NCBI RefSeq assembly: GCF_008993995.1
Contig: NZ_BKNN01000001.1
Location: 103,291-167,290 of the forward strand
Direction: 5' to 3'
Length of the DNA stretch: 64,000 nucleotides
Origin: Acinetobacter brisouii
Lineage (GTDB): Bacteria; Pseudomonadota; Gammaproteobacteria; Pseudomonadales; Moraxellaceae
Under the pieces are notes generated by a model, which did no database searches, was not told the DNA's origin, and saw only the letters and a program-made list of their open reading frames with translations. Shown piece by piece: positions 9,334-18,264 of this stretch; the first letter of the stretch is position 1, and every line of letters starts with the position of its first letter. The position numbers and the translations under genes were made by a program.

Positions 9334-9903
9334 ATGCTAACCGTTGGAAATGATTTGGTGCGTCATCAATTACACCAGCAACGCAACAAGTATTTGATGA
9401 TTGGTGGATTGCTTATCGCCTTTGCAATAGTGCTTTTAGGAAGTCTGCCATTTGCCACTTTCAGTATGGTTGTGTTCTTCGGTTTGTTGCTAATGCTTGC
9501 CGCATTTTTACATATGATCGCCGCATTTTTATTTTTTGAAGGTGGAATACGCGTGCTATGGCTTATTTTTGCCATCGCTTATTTTGTCGCAGGGAGTATT
9601 GTCTTTCAACATCCGTGGAGTACAGCACAGTTCTTAACTCAATTATTGGGGGGAGTTTTTGTGATTGCTGGCGGATTACACATGATCAAAGCATGGCTCT
9701 TTCGAGTGTTTCAAGGATGGTGCTGGATTTTAATATCAGGATTCTTAACCACATTGACAGGTCTGCTGATTTTAGTCACACCACATGCGGCTGTATGGTT
9801 ATTGGGGCTATGTTTTGCGATTGATCTGCTTGTTCAGGGATTAAATTATCTCAACTTAGCTGCGGTAATTCATCAGATTCCACCCAGCTCGGCTGATAGT
9901 TAA
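9334..9903 (+). CDS. HdeD/DUF308 family inner-membrane protein
   Basis: 189 residues with six predicted hydrophobic helices (beginning near residues 22, 46, 74, 101, 128 and 152), the layout of the DUF308/HdeD family of small integral membrane proteins. HdeD in E. coli is linked to acid resistance at high cell density, but that function should not be assumed here. The gene starts 18 bases after the metzincin-like gene. No catalytic motif is visible. Confidence 0.75.
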   Translation: MLTVGNDLVRHQLHQQRNKYLMIGGLLIAFAIVLLGSLPFATFSMVVFFGLLLMLAAFLHMIAAFLFFEGGIRVLWLIFAIAYFVAGSIVFQHPWSTAQFLTQLLGGVFVIAGGLHMIKAWLFRVFQGWCWILISGFLTTLTGLLILVTPHAAVWLLGLCFAIDLLVQGLNYLNLAAVIHQIPPSSADS

Positions 9904-9973
9904 GCAAACAAGATGATCAACTTTTGCTACACTTGACACAAAGATAGATTGCACTGATGCAAAAAGGTTAAAC

Positions 9974-10219
9974 ATGAAAATTTTAGTTCGTAACTTAGAG
10001 CGCTCAATTACTGAAGCCGAATTATTGGAGTTGTTTCAGACGTATGGGCAAGTTGATTCATGTGTAGTTGTCCTTGATCAAACAACAGGTAAATCAAAAG
10101 GTTTTGGTTTTGTTGAAATGCCTCATGCTCGTGAAGCGATTAAAGCCATTAAAGGTTTAAATACATTGAAAATAAAAGGCTTTGGAATTCGTGTCAAAGC
10201 CGCCGATGCTTCCGAATAG
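9974..10219 (+). CDS. Small RNA-binding protein with a single RRM
   Basis: 81 residues that are almost entirely one RNA recognition motif. RNP2 is ILVRNL (residues 3-8) and RNP1 is KGFGFVEM (residues 40-47, with both aromatic positions present). Small single-RRM proteins of this sort bind single-stranded RNA and in other bacteria are often cold-associated; no target is indicated here. A weak AAAAAGG site precedes the ATG and a terminator follows immediately (10231-10256), so it appears to be a single-gene unit. Confidence 0.9.
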   Translation: MKILVRNLERSITEAELLELFQTYGQVDSCVVVLDQTTGKSKGFGFVEMPHAREAIKAIKGLNTLKIKGFGIRVKAADASE

Positions 10220-10230
10220 CAGGGTAAAAG

Positions 10231-10256
10231 AGGAGTCATTTTGTACTCCTTTTTTT
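10231..10256 (+). terminator. Terminator of the RRM gene
   Basis: Stem AGGAGT-CATTTTGT-ACTCCT followed by seven T residues, 12 bases after the stop codon. Confidence 0.75.
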
Positions 10257-10346
10257 ATATAAAAACATCAAAAAACTATATTCAAAGCAGAGCACTAGCG
10301 CTAATCTATGAACAGGTTATCTGAAATTATTTGAAAGGGAATCATT

Positions 10347-10850
10347 ATGTCACGTGTTGCTCGCTATCATGCCGATCGTACCAATCAAAAATTATATTTT
10401 GCACGTTTAGCATGTTTGCAAGCAGAGCAGACCGATCATGTACAGCAAATTCAAGCGTATCGTGAAGCTGCTGTATTTCATTTGCATGGTGCGATTTTGG
10501 CATTTTTGCAAGAGTTGGTGCGTTATTATCGGTTGAATGATGCACAGCCAACATTGAAGTCGATTGAAGAACATATGGGAGAAAAAGGGCAGGTTTCACC
10601 TGAAGTGACTGTCATGCAACAACTTGCCCGAGATGGATTTATTGCTGAATTAAAACGTGCTTACCGCATGTGCCAATATTCACCTGAGCCAACAGCGCCA
10701 GCCCCAGAGCAAGAAACCTCATCGAATTTAATTATTAAGGTGACTCAGGGACCACAATCATGGTTGCCAGATATTGAGATTTTGCGTGAATGGCATCGTG
10801 AGTTAAGCCGCTTAATTGATGGCTTTCGTAATGAAATGGTCGAATTTTAA
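10347..10850 (+). CDS. Unknown protein, resembles the DUF6586 family
   Basis: 167 residues, soluble, mainly helical. The N-terminus (RTNQKLYFARLAC) and overall pattern resemble DUF6586 proteins of Pseudomonas and relatives, a family with no known function; I hold that assignment loosely. A Pro-rich linker (PEPTAPAPEQETSS, about 113-126) separates a helical N-terminal part from a short C-terminal helix pair. The ATG has a good RBS (GAAAGGGAATCATT). No operon partner is evident: 74 bases separate it from the next gene. Confidence 0.65.
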   Translation: MSRVARYHADRTNQKLYFARLACLQAEQTDHVQQIQAYREAAVFHLHGAILAFLQELVRYYRLNDAQPTLKSIEEHMGEKGQVSPEVTVMQQLARDGFIAELKRAYRMCQYSPEPTAPAPEQETSSNLIIKVTQGPQSWLPDIEILREWHRELSRLIDGFRNEMVEF

Positions 10851-10924
10851 CAACTTGAACTTTGCATTTCTGCACCCATATAAGTTAGTCTAAATGTTCC
10901 GCTCATGGTGCGTATGGAGGTCGT

Positions 10925-11203
10925 ATGTCTATACAGCAATTAAAAGAGTTATTTGGTAATCAAGATGCCATTCTTGAGCTTGTGCAACTTGAAAATGGTG
11001 AGTTAGCACTTCGTAATGCGGGCTCTGAACAAGCACCTTTGGTCACAATCCAATTTAATGAAGAAGTTCGTGCATTGCTGGGTGAAAACACAGCCATCGT
11101 TGCACAGCACATGATTCAGGCCGCACTTTTGGGATTGCTTGAAAAGCAGGCCAATCAATGGCAGGCTGAAGTGGTTGATGAGCCACCCACAGTCTTTAGT
11201 TAA
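10925..11203 (+). CDS. Small unknown protein
   Basis: 92 residues, acidic, no signal peptide and no membrane helix. The start ATG has an upstream GGAGG (TATGGAGGTCGT). The sequence contains the phrase ELVQLENGELALRN and a helical C-terminal half; I do not recognise a family. A strong terminator follows at 11212-11244, supporting a real transcript end here. Confidence 0.65.
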   Translation: MSIQQLKELFGNQDAILELVQLENGELALRNAGSEQAPLVTIQFNEEVRALLGENTAIVAQHMIQAALLGLLEKQANQWQAEVVDEPPTVFS

Positions 11204-11211
11204 TTTATAAT

Positions 11212-11244
11212 AAAAAACGTACAGTTTCGGCTGTACGTTTTTTT
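11212..11244. terminator. Bidirectional terminator between the small unknown gene and the antiporter gene
   Basis: AAAAAACGTACAG-TTTCGG-CTGTACGTTTTTTT: a perfect eight-pair stem with A and T runs on either side, between convergent genes. Confidence 0.85.
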
Positions 11245-11248
11245 ATGA

Positions 11249-12958
11249 TTAATGCTGATGTGCCAATTCGATCTGATGCAGAATATGTCTGCTCATATTA
11301 ATCGCCATTTCTTCTTTGGCATAAAATACTTCACCAATCTGATCCGCACGAATCACTTCAGCTTGTTCTTTATTTTCAGCACAGACTAAAACCTGAATCT
11401 CAGGGTTGAGTTGCTTGGCAATATCAACAATCCGATGAATATCTAAAATATCCATAGGTGAGATAATCAACATTCGAGCATGCATAATATGCGCTTGAAT
11501 CAGGACGCTAGGTTCAGTTGCAATACCACTGACCGCGGCAATCCCTTTTTCCCGAAGTTTTTCAACAATTTCACGGTTTTCTTCAGCAATCACCACTTTA
11601 ATATTTTGTTCCATCAGTGTCTGGGTGATACGTCTGCCAACTTCACCATGTCCAACAATCACGACCTGATCGCGTAAATACGCCTGATCCATTTCATCGG
11701 GGAGCATTGCAAGTGGGTCACCACTACGTTCAAGTAAGCGAGCCAGATGTGAACGTTCACGAATCCAGCGTTGAGCAGGTTCAATGGCGGAAAAGACAAA
11801 TGAATTGAGTGTAATAGAAAATAATGCCCCTGCCAGAATCAGATTTTGAGCCGTGGTGGTGAGTAAGCCCAGTGAAATACCAAGTGTGGCAAGAATAAAA
11901 GAGAATTCTCCAATTTGTGCTAAGCTTGCTCCAACTGTCAGCGCTGTATTGATTGGATAGCGGAAAAATAGAACCAAGCCCATCGCTGCTATGGTTTTAC
12001 CCAACATAATAATTGCAACAACCGCAAGGATATGTAAGGGTTGTTCGACAATAATACGTGGGTCAAACAGCATTCCGACTGAGACAAAGAATAAAATCGA
12101 AAAAATTTCACGTAGAGGTAAGGTTTCCTCTTCAGCACGGTGACTAAAATCAGATTCTTTTACCACCATCCCTGCGAAAAATGCGCCAAGTGCCATGGAT
12201 ACACCAAAAATGGCATATGAGCCATAGGCAATCGAAACGGCGCAGGCAACGACTGTTAAAGTAAATAATTCACGGGAACCTAAACGCGCGACAAACTGCA
12301 TAATGAGAGGAACAAGGCGCTTGCCAATAACCAGCATAAAGGCGATAAAGCCTGCCACTTTTAGTAAGGTCAGCCCAAGGGTGAGCCAGATACTGCTCGA
12401 TGCTGCATGTCCATGATCTAAGGCTTTACCGCCAAGTAAGACAGCGGTTGCAGGTAAAATGACTAAGACCAGCACCATCACCAAGTCTTCAACCAAGAGC
12501 CAGCCGACCGCAATTTTGCCATTAACAGATTCGAGTAAACCACGATCTGCCAAAGCTTTCAGTAAAACCACTGTGCTTGCACAAGATAGGCTTAAACCAA
12601 AGACCAAGGCAGAACCGAACGACCAGCCCCAGAACATCGCAACGAGCCCACCCAAAACTGTTGCAACAGCAATTTGTAGGATTGCGCCTGGTAATGCAAT
12701 TCGTCTAACTTGTAATAAATCATTGAGAGAAAAATGCATACCAACGCCAAACATGAGAAACATAACACCAAGTTCGGCAAGTTGGTTGGCAAGCCCGATA
12801 TCGGCTTCGATACCTGGGGTATTGGGACTAATTAAAATCCCTGCAATTAAGTAACCAATCAGTGGGGGAAGGCGTAGCCGTGCAGTAATATAGCCACACA
12901 ATAATGCTAGACCAAAACCCACGGCGAGTAGAACAATCAGGTCAACATTATGTGGCAC
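11249..12958 (-). CDS. CPA2 cation:proton antiporter with RCK/TrkA-N domain (YbaL/KefB type)
   Basis: 569 residues from a GTG start at 12956-12958, chosen because GAGGAG lies six bases upstream; a longer upstream frame would add 24 residues without an RBS. The first 385 or so residues form the Na+/H+ exchanger-type membrane domain with about 12 helices (for example LPPLIGYLIAG and LAELGVMFLMFGVGMHFSL). The C-terminal region holds a TrkA-N nucleotide-binding fold (VVIVGHGEVGRRI, then aspartate/glutamate-rich VVIAEENRE). Close relatives are YbaL and KefB, which move K+ or Na+ against protons under nucleotide or glutathione-type control. The ion cannot be fixed from sequence. Confidence 0.9.
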   Translation of the reverse strand: MPHNVDLIVLLAVGFGLALLCGYITARLRLPPLIGYLIAGILISPNTPGIEADIGLANQLAELGVMFLMFGVGMHFSLNDLLQVRRIALPGAILQIAVATVLGGLVAMFWGWSFGSALVFGLSLSCASTVVLLKALADRGLLESVNGKIAVGWLLVEDLVMVLVLVILPATAVLLGGKALDHGHAASSSIWLTLGLTLLKVAGFIAFMLVIGKRLVPLIMQFVARLGSRELFTLTVVACAVSIAYGSYAIFGVSMALGAFFAGMVVKESDFSHRAEEETLPLREIFSILFFVSVGMLFDPRIIVEQPLHILAVVAIIMLGKTIAAMGLVLFFRYPINTALTVGASLAQIGEFSFILATLGISLGLLTTTAQNLILAGALFSITLNSFVFSAIEPAQRWIRERSHLARLLERSGDPLAMLPDEMDQAYLRDQVVIVGHGEVGRRITQTLMEQNIKVVIAEENREIVEKLREKGIAAVSGIATEPSVLIQAHIMHARMLIISPMDILDIHRIVDIAKQLNPEIQVLVCAENKEQAEVIRADQIGEVFYAKEEMAINMSRHILHQIELAHQH

Positions 12959-13048
12959 TACTGACTCCTCAAAACGTGAGAAAAAGCAAAGAAAAAATAT
13001 AAAAATTGAAGATTTTATAGATAGTAGCAATAACCTTAAAAAAAAGGC

Positions 13049-13081
13049 AAAAAAAACGACCCCAAAAGGAGTCGTTTTTTT
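13049..13081 (-). terminator. rpmB-rpmG terminator
   Basis: Stem ACGACCCC-AAAA-GGAGTCGT (one mismatched pair) with runs of A and T on both sides, just downstream of rpmG on the minus strand. Confidence 0.75.
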
Positions 13082-13093
13082 CGGAAGCTAAAA

Positions 13094-13249
13094 TTATTTG
13101 ATTTTAGCTTCTTTGAAAATTACGTGTTGACGGATTTTTGGATCAAATTTTTTGATTTCCATTTTTTCCGGCATAGTACGTTTGTTCTTAGTAGTGGTAT
13201 AGAAATAACCTGTACCCGCAGAAGAAACTAGGCGAATTTTATCACGCAT
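13094..13249 (-). CDS. rpmG: 50S ribosomal protein L33
   Basis: 51 residues beginning [20 protein letters not shown] and ending KEAKIK, the full length of bacterial L33. It lacks the CxxC pairs of zinc-binding L33 forms, so it is the zinc-free type. It lies 12 bases after rpmB on the same strand, the usual rpmB-rpmG operon, and is followed by a terminator. Confidence 0.96.
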
Positions 13250-13261
13250 TTCTATGACTCC

Positions 13262-13498
13262 TTAGATCTTTTGACCTTGAGCACGAAGATCAGCTACAAC
13301 CTTTTCAATGCCCAATTTGTCGATAATACGCATACCTTTAGTAGATAAACGAATACGCACAAAACGTTTTTCGCTTTCTAACCAAAAACGGTGGTGGTGC
13401 AGGTTCGGCTCGAACCGGCGCTTGGTTTTGTTGTTTGCGTGTGAGACGTTGTTACCAACGACTGGACGCTTGCCGGTAACTTGGCAAACCTTAGACAT
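13262..13498 (-). CDS. rpmB: 50S ribosomal protein L28
   Basis: 78 residues starting [20 protein letters not shown], the standard L28 N-terminus and length; a GGAG site lies upstream of this ATG. A longer in-frame upstream extension is rejected because it does not match L28. First gene of the rpmB-rpmG pair. Confidence 0.96.
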   Translation of the reverse strand: MSKVCQVTGKRPVVGNNVSHANNKTKRRFEPNLHHHRFWLESEKRFVRIRLSTKGMRIIDKLGIEKVVADLRAQGQKI

Positions 13499-13665
13499 GG
13501 TGGAACTCCATTGATGATTTAGCCAACAGCAATCCTGTGGCCAGTCATAAAACAAACAGATTGAATTGATTCAAGGGGCGTTTTATACCAAAAATGCGAT
13601 TAAAAGACAAGCAATTTTACATAAAACGACTCTTGAATGTAATCAATAGCTCATGCCTTGATCAT

Positions 13666-15102
13666 TTAGCGCAGGAGTGCTTTAGAAATCAATTTGTGAA
13701 TTGGCTTATTAAACGGTGGTAGTACGAATTTTAAACTATATAGTTTAGGGTTCGACATCATCGAGCGTTCATGTGACAAATTGAAAAAGCCTTCTGGTCC
13801 ATGGTATTTTCCCATACCTGATGCACCAACACCGCCAAAAGGCAAATCGTCTTGTGCAACATGGCTGAGAACCATATTTTGACCAAAATGTCCTGAGTGG
13901 GTTCGTTCAGCGACATAATCGGCACGAGCTTGATCAAAGTCGAAGTAGTATAACGCAAGTGGACGCGGTCTGCGATTAATAAACTCGATGACTTGTTCAA
14001 TATTTTCATATTCCATGATTGGAAGAATCGGGCCAAAGATTTCATGTTGCATCAGTTGCATCTCTGTTGTGACACCCGTCACCAGTGTCGGTGCAATTTT
14101 ACGTTGTGTACTCAATAATTCATGCTTAGGATTAATTTCAATAATTTTAGCACCAGAGCGTTGCGCATCTTCTAAATAGCGGTGTAAACGCAAATACTGT
14201 TTATCATTAATAATTGCCGTATAGTCTTGGTTGTTTGCCAAGTGTGGGTACATTTGTTGTACCGCAACTTTAAAGTGCTCAATAAATTCGGCTGTTTTGC
14301 CTTTTGGTAGAAAGATATAGTCAGGCGCAACACAGGTTTGACCTGCATTCCATAATTTTCCAACAGCCACGCGCAGCGCAACATCTTTCATTTGCATCGA
14401 AGAATGAACCAGTACAGGGGATTTTCCACCAAGTTCTAAAATCACGGGCACTAGATTTTGGGCAGCCGCTTGCATGACGGTTTTGCCAACATTGGTTGAG
14501 CCAGTAAAAATCATTTTGTCAAAAGCGAGGTGGCTAAAAGCATCGGAAATAATCCCCCCTCCGTTGACCACTGAGACCAATTCACATGGAAATGCTTCAG
14601 ATAACGCAGTATCGAGAACTTTGCCAAAATAGGCCGAAGCACTTGAAATTTTGATCATGGCATGATTGCCTGCGGCAAGTGCGCAAATCAGCGGACCAAT
14701 CGAGAGTAAAAGTGGATAATTCCATGGTGCAATGATGCCAATCACTCCTAGTGGCTGAAATTGTACCCAGCCTTTGGCAGGTTGGTGCAACCAGCTAATG
14801 TGACGCTTTTCAGGCTTCATCCATGCGGTCAGGTTTTTGCGATAATAGCGAATTTGTTCAAGACACGTCAGTATCTCTCCAATTCGGGTTTCACCCAAAG
14901 CTCGATTGCCAAAATCTTGACTAATCGCTTCTGCAAATTGATCTTGGTATTTCACCAAAACTGCTTTTAGTCGATCCAAACGTTCGATACGATCTTTGGC
15001 TGATGGCATTGGATAGCGCTGATAAGCTTGTTTTTGTTGTTTTAAAATATGCGTCAGTTGTTGCTCAATACGCTCAGGAGTTATAGAAGTCATGGTTTGC
15101 AT
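13666..15102 (-). CDS. Aldehyde dehydrogenase, coniferyl-aldehyde-dehydrogenase type
   Basis: 478 residues, a class 3-like NAD(P)-dependent aldehyde dehydrogenase. Visible motifs are the Asn-containing APWNYP (about 127), the nucleotide-binding FTGSTNVGK (about 203), the general base Glu in LELGGKSP (about 228) and the catalytic Cys in GQTCVAPDY (about 264). It oxidises aldehydes to acids; resemblance to coniferyl aldehyde dehydrogenases suggests aromatic or fatty aldehydes, but the substrate is inference. The start has GGAGG eight bases upstream. It is transcribed divergently from a TetR regulator, and a palindrome sits between the likely -35 and -10 of its promoter. Confidence 0.9.
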   Translation of the reverse strand: MQTMTSITPERIEQQLTHILKQQKQAYQRYPMPSAKDRIERLDRLKAVLVKYQDQFAEAISQDFGNRALGETRIGEILTCLEQIRYYRKNLTAWMKPEKRHISWLHQPAKGWVQFQPLGVIGIIAPWNYPLLLSIGPLICALAAGNHAMIKISSASAYFGKVLDTALSEAFPCELVSVVNGGGIISDAFSHLAFDKMIFTGSTNVGKTVMQAAAQNLVPVILELGGKSPVLVHSSMQMKDVALRVAVGKLWNAGQTCVAPDYIFLPKGKTAEFIEHFKVAVQQMYPHLANNQDYTAIINDKQYLRLHRYLEDAQRSGAKIIEINPKHELLSTQRKIAPTLVTGVTTEMQLMQHEIFGPILPIMEYENIEQVIEFINRRPRPLALYYFDFDQARADYVAERTHSGHFGQNMVLSHVAQDDLPFGGVGASGMGKYHGPEGFFNLSHERSMMSNPKLYSLKFVLPPFNKPIHKLISKALLR

Positions 15103-15138
15103 AATAGATGCCTCCTTGCATATTATCGGTATTGAACA

Positions 15139-15167
15139 CTTTTAGAGTAAAAACTCTAAACAGTCAA
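15139..15167 (-). promoter_or_regulatory. Probable aldehyde dehydrogenase promoter with a palindromic operator in the spacer
   Basis: On the minus strand a -35-like TTGACT (15167-15162) and a -10-like TAAAAG (15144-15139) are 17 bases apart. The 20-base perfect inverted repeat TTTAGAGT-AAAA-ACTCTAAA (15141-15160) almost fills the spacer. This is the expected architecture of a repressor site for the adjacent divergent TetR gene; which protein binds is inference. Confidence 0.65.
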
Positions 15168-15224
15168 GCATAGAATTGTGCTAGGCTGTTACAGTTTTTT
15201 GACCCGCCCCATTGGTTGTCGTAC

Positions 15225-15917
15225 ATGTCACAAACAAAAACAGTAAAGACCAAACAGCGCATTTTGAATCTGAGCCTGCAATTGTTTAATGAACGTGGTG
15301 AACGTGCAGTCACCACCAATCATATTGCAGCTGAGCTCGAAATGAGCCCTGGTAATTTGTATTATCATTTCCGAAATAAACAAGAAATTATTAAAGCGCT
15401 GACGGATCAGTATCAACGTGAAACGCTAGAGATGCTCGCTTTGCCAAAAGCTCGATCTGTAAACGCTGATGATAAAATTCGCTATTTTCAGGTACTCAGT
15501 GAACAGCTCTGGCGTTATCGGTTTTTACACCGAGATGTTTATCATTTGGCTGAAAATGATCTGAATTTTAAACAGCAGTATGCACAATTTGCGCGTCAAG
15601 TCATGCAGCAAGGTCAATGTATTTATCAGGCATTTGTCGATGCAGGTCTCATGAAAATGACACCTGTAGAAATTGAAGCATTGATTGTGAATATCTGGAT
15701 TGTGTTGACGAATTGGACAAATTTCCTGTTTATGACAGGGCATTTAGATGATCACAATCAACTTGAAGATAAATGGGTTTGGCAGGCACTCCGCCAGATG
15801 TTGTTTTTGGAAGGACCGTATTTGCAGGGTGAAAGCCGAGCAACATATGAGGCGTTATTAAATAGCTTAAATCCATCTGATTGGTTTAATGTTTTGGCTT
15901 TACAATCACAGACATAA
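15225..15917 (+). CDS. TetR/AcrR family transcriptional regulator
   Basis: 230 residues. Residues about 8-55 form the TetR helix-turn-helix (TKQRILNLSLQLFNERGERA, then TTNHIAAELEMSPGNLYYHF). The C-terminal 150 residues are the helical ligand and dimerisation region, with no recognisable ligand signature. The ATG at 15225 is chosen over an in-frame TTG nine bases upstream; neither has a strong RBS. It is divergent from the aldehyde dehydrogenase gene and is the likely controller of it through the palindrome at 15141-15160. Confidence 0.88.
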   Translation: MSQTKTVKTKQRILNLSLQLFNERGERAVTTNHIAAELEMSPGNLYYHFRNKQEIIKALTDQYQRETLEMLALPKARSVNADDKIRYFQVLSEQLWRYRFLHRDVYHLAENDLNFKQQYAQFARQVMQQGQCIYQAFVDAGLMKMTPVEIEALIVNIWIVLTNWTNFLFMTGHLDDHNQLEDKWVWQALRQMLFLEGPYLQGESRATYEALLNSLNPSDWFNVLALQSQT

Positions 15918-15995
15918 AAACCAGTAGGTGATATTTTAAAAAAAGAGTAGAATACTCGGCTATCTTTTTTAAATGAATTATTGATATAGAGTAAC

Positions 15996-16862
15996 ATGAA
16001 TATGACCACTGCCAATACCGCACGTTTGCTGATTACTTGTGAAGATAAGCCAGGCATCGTGCAAGCTGTATCGAGTTTTTTGTATCATCAAGGTGCGAAC
16101 ATTACTGCACTCGACCAGTATGCTACGGAAGCTCAGGGCGGGCGTTACTTCATGCGTGTTGAGTTTGAACTCGATCATTTGCAAAGCCGTAAAGATACCT
16201 TATTGCAAACCTTTGACACCAATGTTGCAGAACGTTATGAAATGCAATGGCGTTTGGCCTTTGTCGGCGATGTGAAAAAAGTCGGTATTTTGGTGTCTAA
16301 AGTTGGCCATGCGTTACTTGAGTTGTTATGGCGTCATTCACGTGGTTCTTTACCATGTGAAATCACTCAGGTCATTTCTAACCATGAAGATCTTCGTGAA
16401 GCGGTTGAGAATTTTGGTATTCCATTTACGGTTGTTAAAATCACCAAAGACAATAAAACCGAAGCTTATGCACAAATTGATGAATTGATGCAGGGCAATG
16501 ATTTGTTGGTGCTCGCACGTTATATGCAAATCTTGAATGAAGATTTTGTCACTAAATGGCCAATGAAAATTATCAATATTCACCATTCATTCCTGCCAGC
16601 CTTTGTGGGGGCAAACCCGTACAAACAAGCGTATGAAAAAGGGGTGAAATTGATTGGTGCCACAGCACACTATGTGACTGCGGAGCTCGATCAAGGTCCA
16701 ATTATCGAACAGGATGTTGAGCGTGTTAGCCACCAATATAGCGTTGAACAGTTGCGTGAACTCGGTGAAGATGTTGAACGTAATGTGCTTGCACGCGCGG
16801 TGAAGTGGCATTTAGAAGACCGTGTGATTGTGCATGGCAACAAGACGGTGGTGTTCCAGTAA
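15996..16862 (+). CDS. purU: Formyltetrahydrofolate deformylase
   Basis: 288 residues: an N-terminal ACT domain (about 8-85, LLITCEDKPGIVQAVSSFL) and a C-terminal formyltransferase-like catalytic domain. Catalytic signatures include INIHHSFLPAF (Asn/His region, about 194-204) and the ATAHYVTAELDQGPII stretch with the conserved Asp. The enzyme hydrolyses 10-formyl-tetrahydrofolate to tetrahydrofolate and formate, supplying formate for purine synthesis and balancing one-carbon pools. The ATG at 15996 or one at 16002 could be the start. It ends at a terminator shared with ysxC. Confidence 0.95.
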   Translation: MNMTTANTARLLITCEDKPGIVQAVSSFLYHQGANITALDQYATEAQGGRYFMRVEFELDHLQSRKDTLLQTFDTNVAERYEMQWRLAFVGDVKKVGILVSKVGHALLELLWRHSRGSLPCEITQVISNHEDLREAVENFGIPFTVVKITKDNKTEAYAQIDELMQGNDLLVLARYMQILNEDFVTKWPMKIINIHHSFLPAFVGANPYKQAYEKGVKLIGATAHYVTAELDQGPIIEQDVERVSHQYSVEQLRELGEDVERNVLARAVKWHLEDRVIVHGNKTVVFQ

Positions 16863-16875
16863 GCACGATGGCAAT

Positions 16876-16903
16876 AAAAAAGGCATGTTGAACATGCCTT
16901 TTT
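16876..16903. terminator. Bidirectional terminator between purU and ysxC
   Basis: AAAAAAGGCATG-TTGAA-CATGCCTTTTT: six GC-rich pairs extended by A/T runs, between convergent genes. Confidence 0.85.
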
Positions 16904-16905
16904 AT

Positions 16906-17727
16906 TTATGGGGTTTCAGTTTCGATTTCATCTTCAGTGTCATCAAGATCATCTTCGGCATCGTCATCAGAAGCCTCAGGAATCATATTGATGTCGATGA
17001 CTTGTTGATTATCATCGAGAATATAATGCAGACGACCTGCCATGACCGCAGCCAACTCTTCCAAACCTTGTTTATTGAGTGAAGAAAACAGTTGAATGGA
17101 AAACTGCATTTTCATTTTCTTCAAGGCTTGTTTCACTTCAAGCAAAGCTTTGTTAGCAGGGCCACGATTCAGTTTATCTGCTTTCGTCAGTAGAATGTGA
17201 ACAAACAATTTACGTGAATGTGCCCATTCCAGCATCATCAAGTCAAAGTGTTGTAGTGGATGACGAATATCCATGAGAAGCACCAAACCTTGCAGACTTT
17301 CACGGTGAATCAGATAATTTTCCAGTTCTTTTTGCCAAACGCGCTTCATTTCTTCAGGCACAGCAGCATAACCATAACCTGGTAAGTCAACCAAGCGCTG
17401 ATTTGGATTGCCCAAACTGAAAAAGTTAATCATTTGGGTGCGTCCTGGTTTTTTCGAGGCGCGTGCCAATTGCTTTTGATTGGTTAAGGCATTAATTGCA
17501 CTGGATTTTCCAGCGTTAGACCGACCTGCAAATGCAATTTCATAACCTGTATCTTCTACACAAAGCGCAAGTTTAGGAGCGCTCATCAAGAATTCGGCTT
17601 GGCGTAACCAGTTTAGGGACTGCACCGCATAACCCGTAATGGCTGGGTCAGGCTGTTTTTCATAGCTAATCTTTTGCTTAGGTGCAAGTCTCGCCTTGGT
17701 GTCTTTAGATTTTGCATAACGATGCAT
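16906..17727 (-). CDS. ysxC: Ribosome biogenesis GTPase YsxC/YihA (EngB)
   Basis: 273 residues. GTPase motifs are G1 GRSNAGKSS (about 69), G3 DLPGYGYA (about 115) and G4 TKADKL (about 180). The family assists late 50S subunit assembly and is generally essential. The protein is longer than the usual 200 or so because of an N-terminal basic extension of about 45 residues and a strongly acidic C-terminal tail (from about 252, almost all D, E, T). The tail is likely disordered and its role is unknown. Convergent with purU. Confidence 0.95.
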   Translation of the reverse strand: MHRYAKSKDTKARLAPKQKISYEKQPDPAITGYAVQSLNWLRQAEFLMSAPKLALCVEDTGYEIAFAGRSNAGKSSAINALTNQKQLARASKKPGRTQMINFFSLGNPNQRLVDLPGYGYAAVPEEMKRVWQKELENYLIHRESLQGLVLLMDIRHPLQHFDLMMLEWAHSRKLFVHILLTKADKLNRGPANKALLEVKQALKKMKMQFSIQLFSSLNKQGLEELAAVMAGRLHYILDDNQQVIDINMIPEASDDDAEDDLDDTEDEIETETP

Positions 17728-17803
17728 AGATAGATTTCACGCGAGATAAACAATGTCATCTATAGTATAAAGCAAGCGGCTCTATGGTGCGAATTTTCAA
17801 TTT

Positions 17804-18247
17804 TTATAAATTGAGTAAAGCAATTGGAGAATGCTCAGCAACAGCATTGGGGGTTGATGTGTCGAGGACTTGACCAAGTGTGTAAGCATTTAAACTGGCA
17901 TAGAATTGATCAACAGCATGATCAAGAATACCTTTTAGACCACATTGCGGACGCAATATACAGGGAGGATTATTGCATTCCACAATATTGACTTCGCCTT
18001 GGAGGATTTTGACTAAATCTCCGAGTCGAGCACTCAAAGCTTCAGGATTGAGACGAATACCGCCACCTTTACCACGAGTGGTAATAATCCACTGCTGTTT
18101 AGCCATGAAGTGAACAATTTTAACTAAATGGTTGGCAGGTACTTGTAAGCACTCTGCAAGCTCAGCGATGGTATAGGGGGCTTGGCGAGTTTGGGCGACT
18201 GTAATTAAGATGCGTAATGCATAATCGGTAAACTTATTAAGCTGCAT
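17804..18247 (-). CDS. nsrR: NO-sensing Rrf2 family repressor NsrR
   Basis: 147 residues from the ATG at 18245-18247. The winged helix of Rrf2 proteins is clear (FTDYALRILITVA at 6-18, RGKGGGIRLN at 58-67). The [Fe-S] cluster cysteines fall at 91, 96 and 102 (CNNPPCILRPQC), exactly the numbering of NsrR in E. coli, and Asp8, an NsrR cluster ligand in Streptomyces, is present. This spacing separates it from IscR. NsrR represses nitric oxide defence genes until NO damages its cluster. It follows a flavohaemoglobin-like gene, with repeats in the gap that may be its own operator. Confidence 0.92.
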   Translation of the reverse strand: MQLNKFTDYALRILITVAQTRQAPYTIAELAECLQVPANHLVKIVHFMAKQQWIITTRGKGGGIRLNPEALSARLGDLVKILQGEVNIVECNNPPCILRPQCGLKGILDHAVDQFYASLNAYTLGQVLDTSTPNAVAEHSPIALLNL

Positions 18248-18264
18248 AAGTAAGACATAATCAT

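Noticed and set aside
15996-16862. Regulatory or fusion role for the ACT domain of PurU
   Set aside because: An N-terminal ACT domain is standard for PurU.
17804-18247. The Rrf2 protein as IscR
   Set aside because: The cysteine positions 91, 96 and 102 match NsrR; IscR uses 92, 98 and 104, and no isc genes are nearby.
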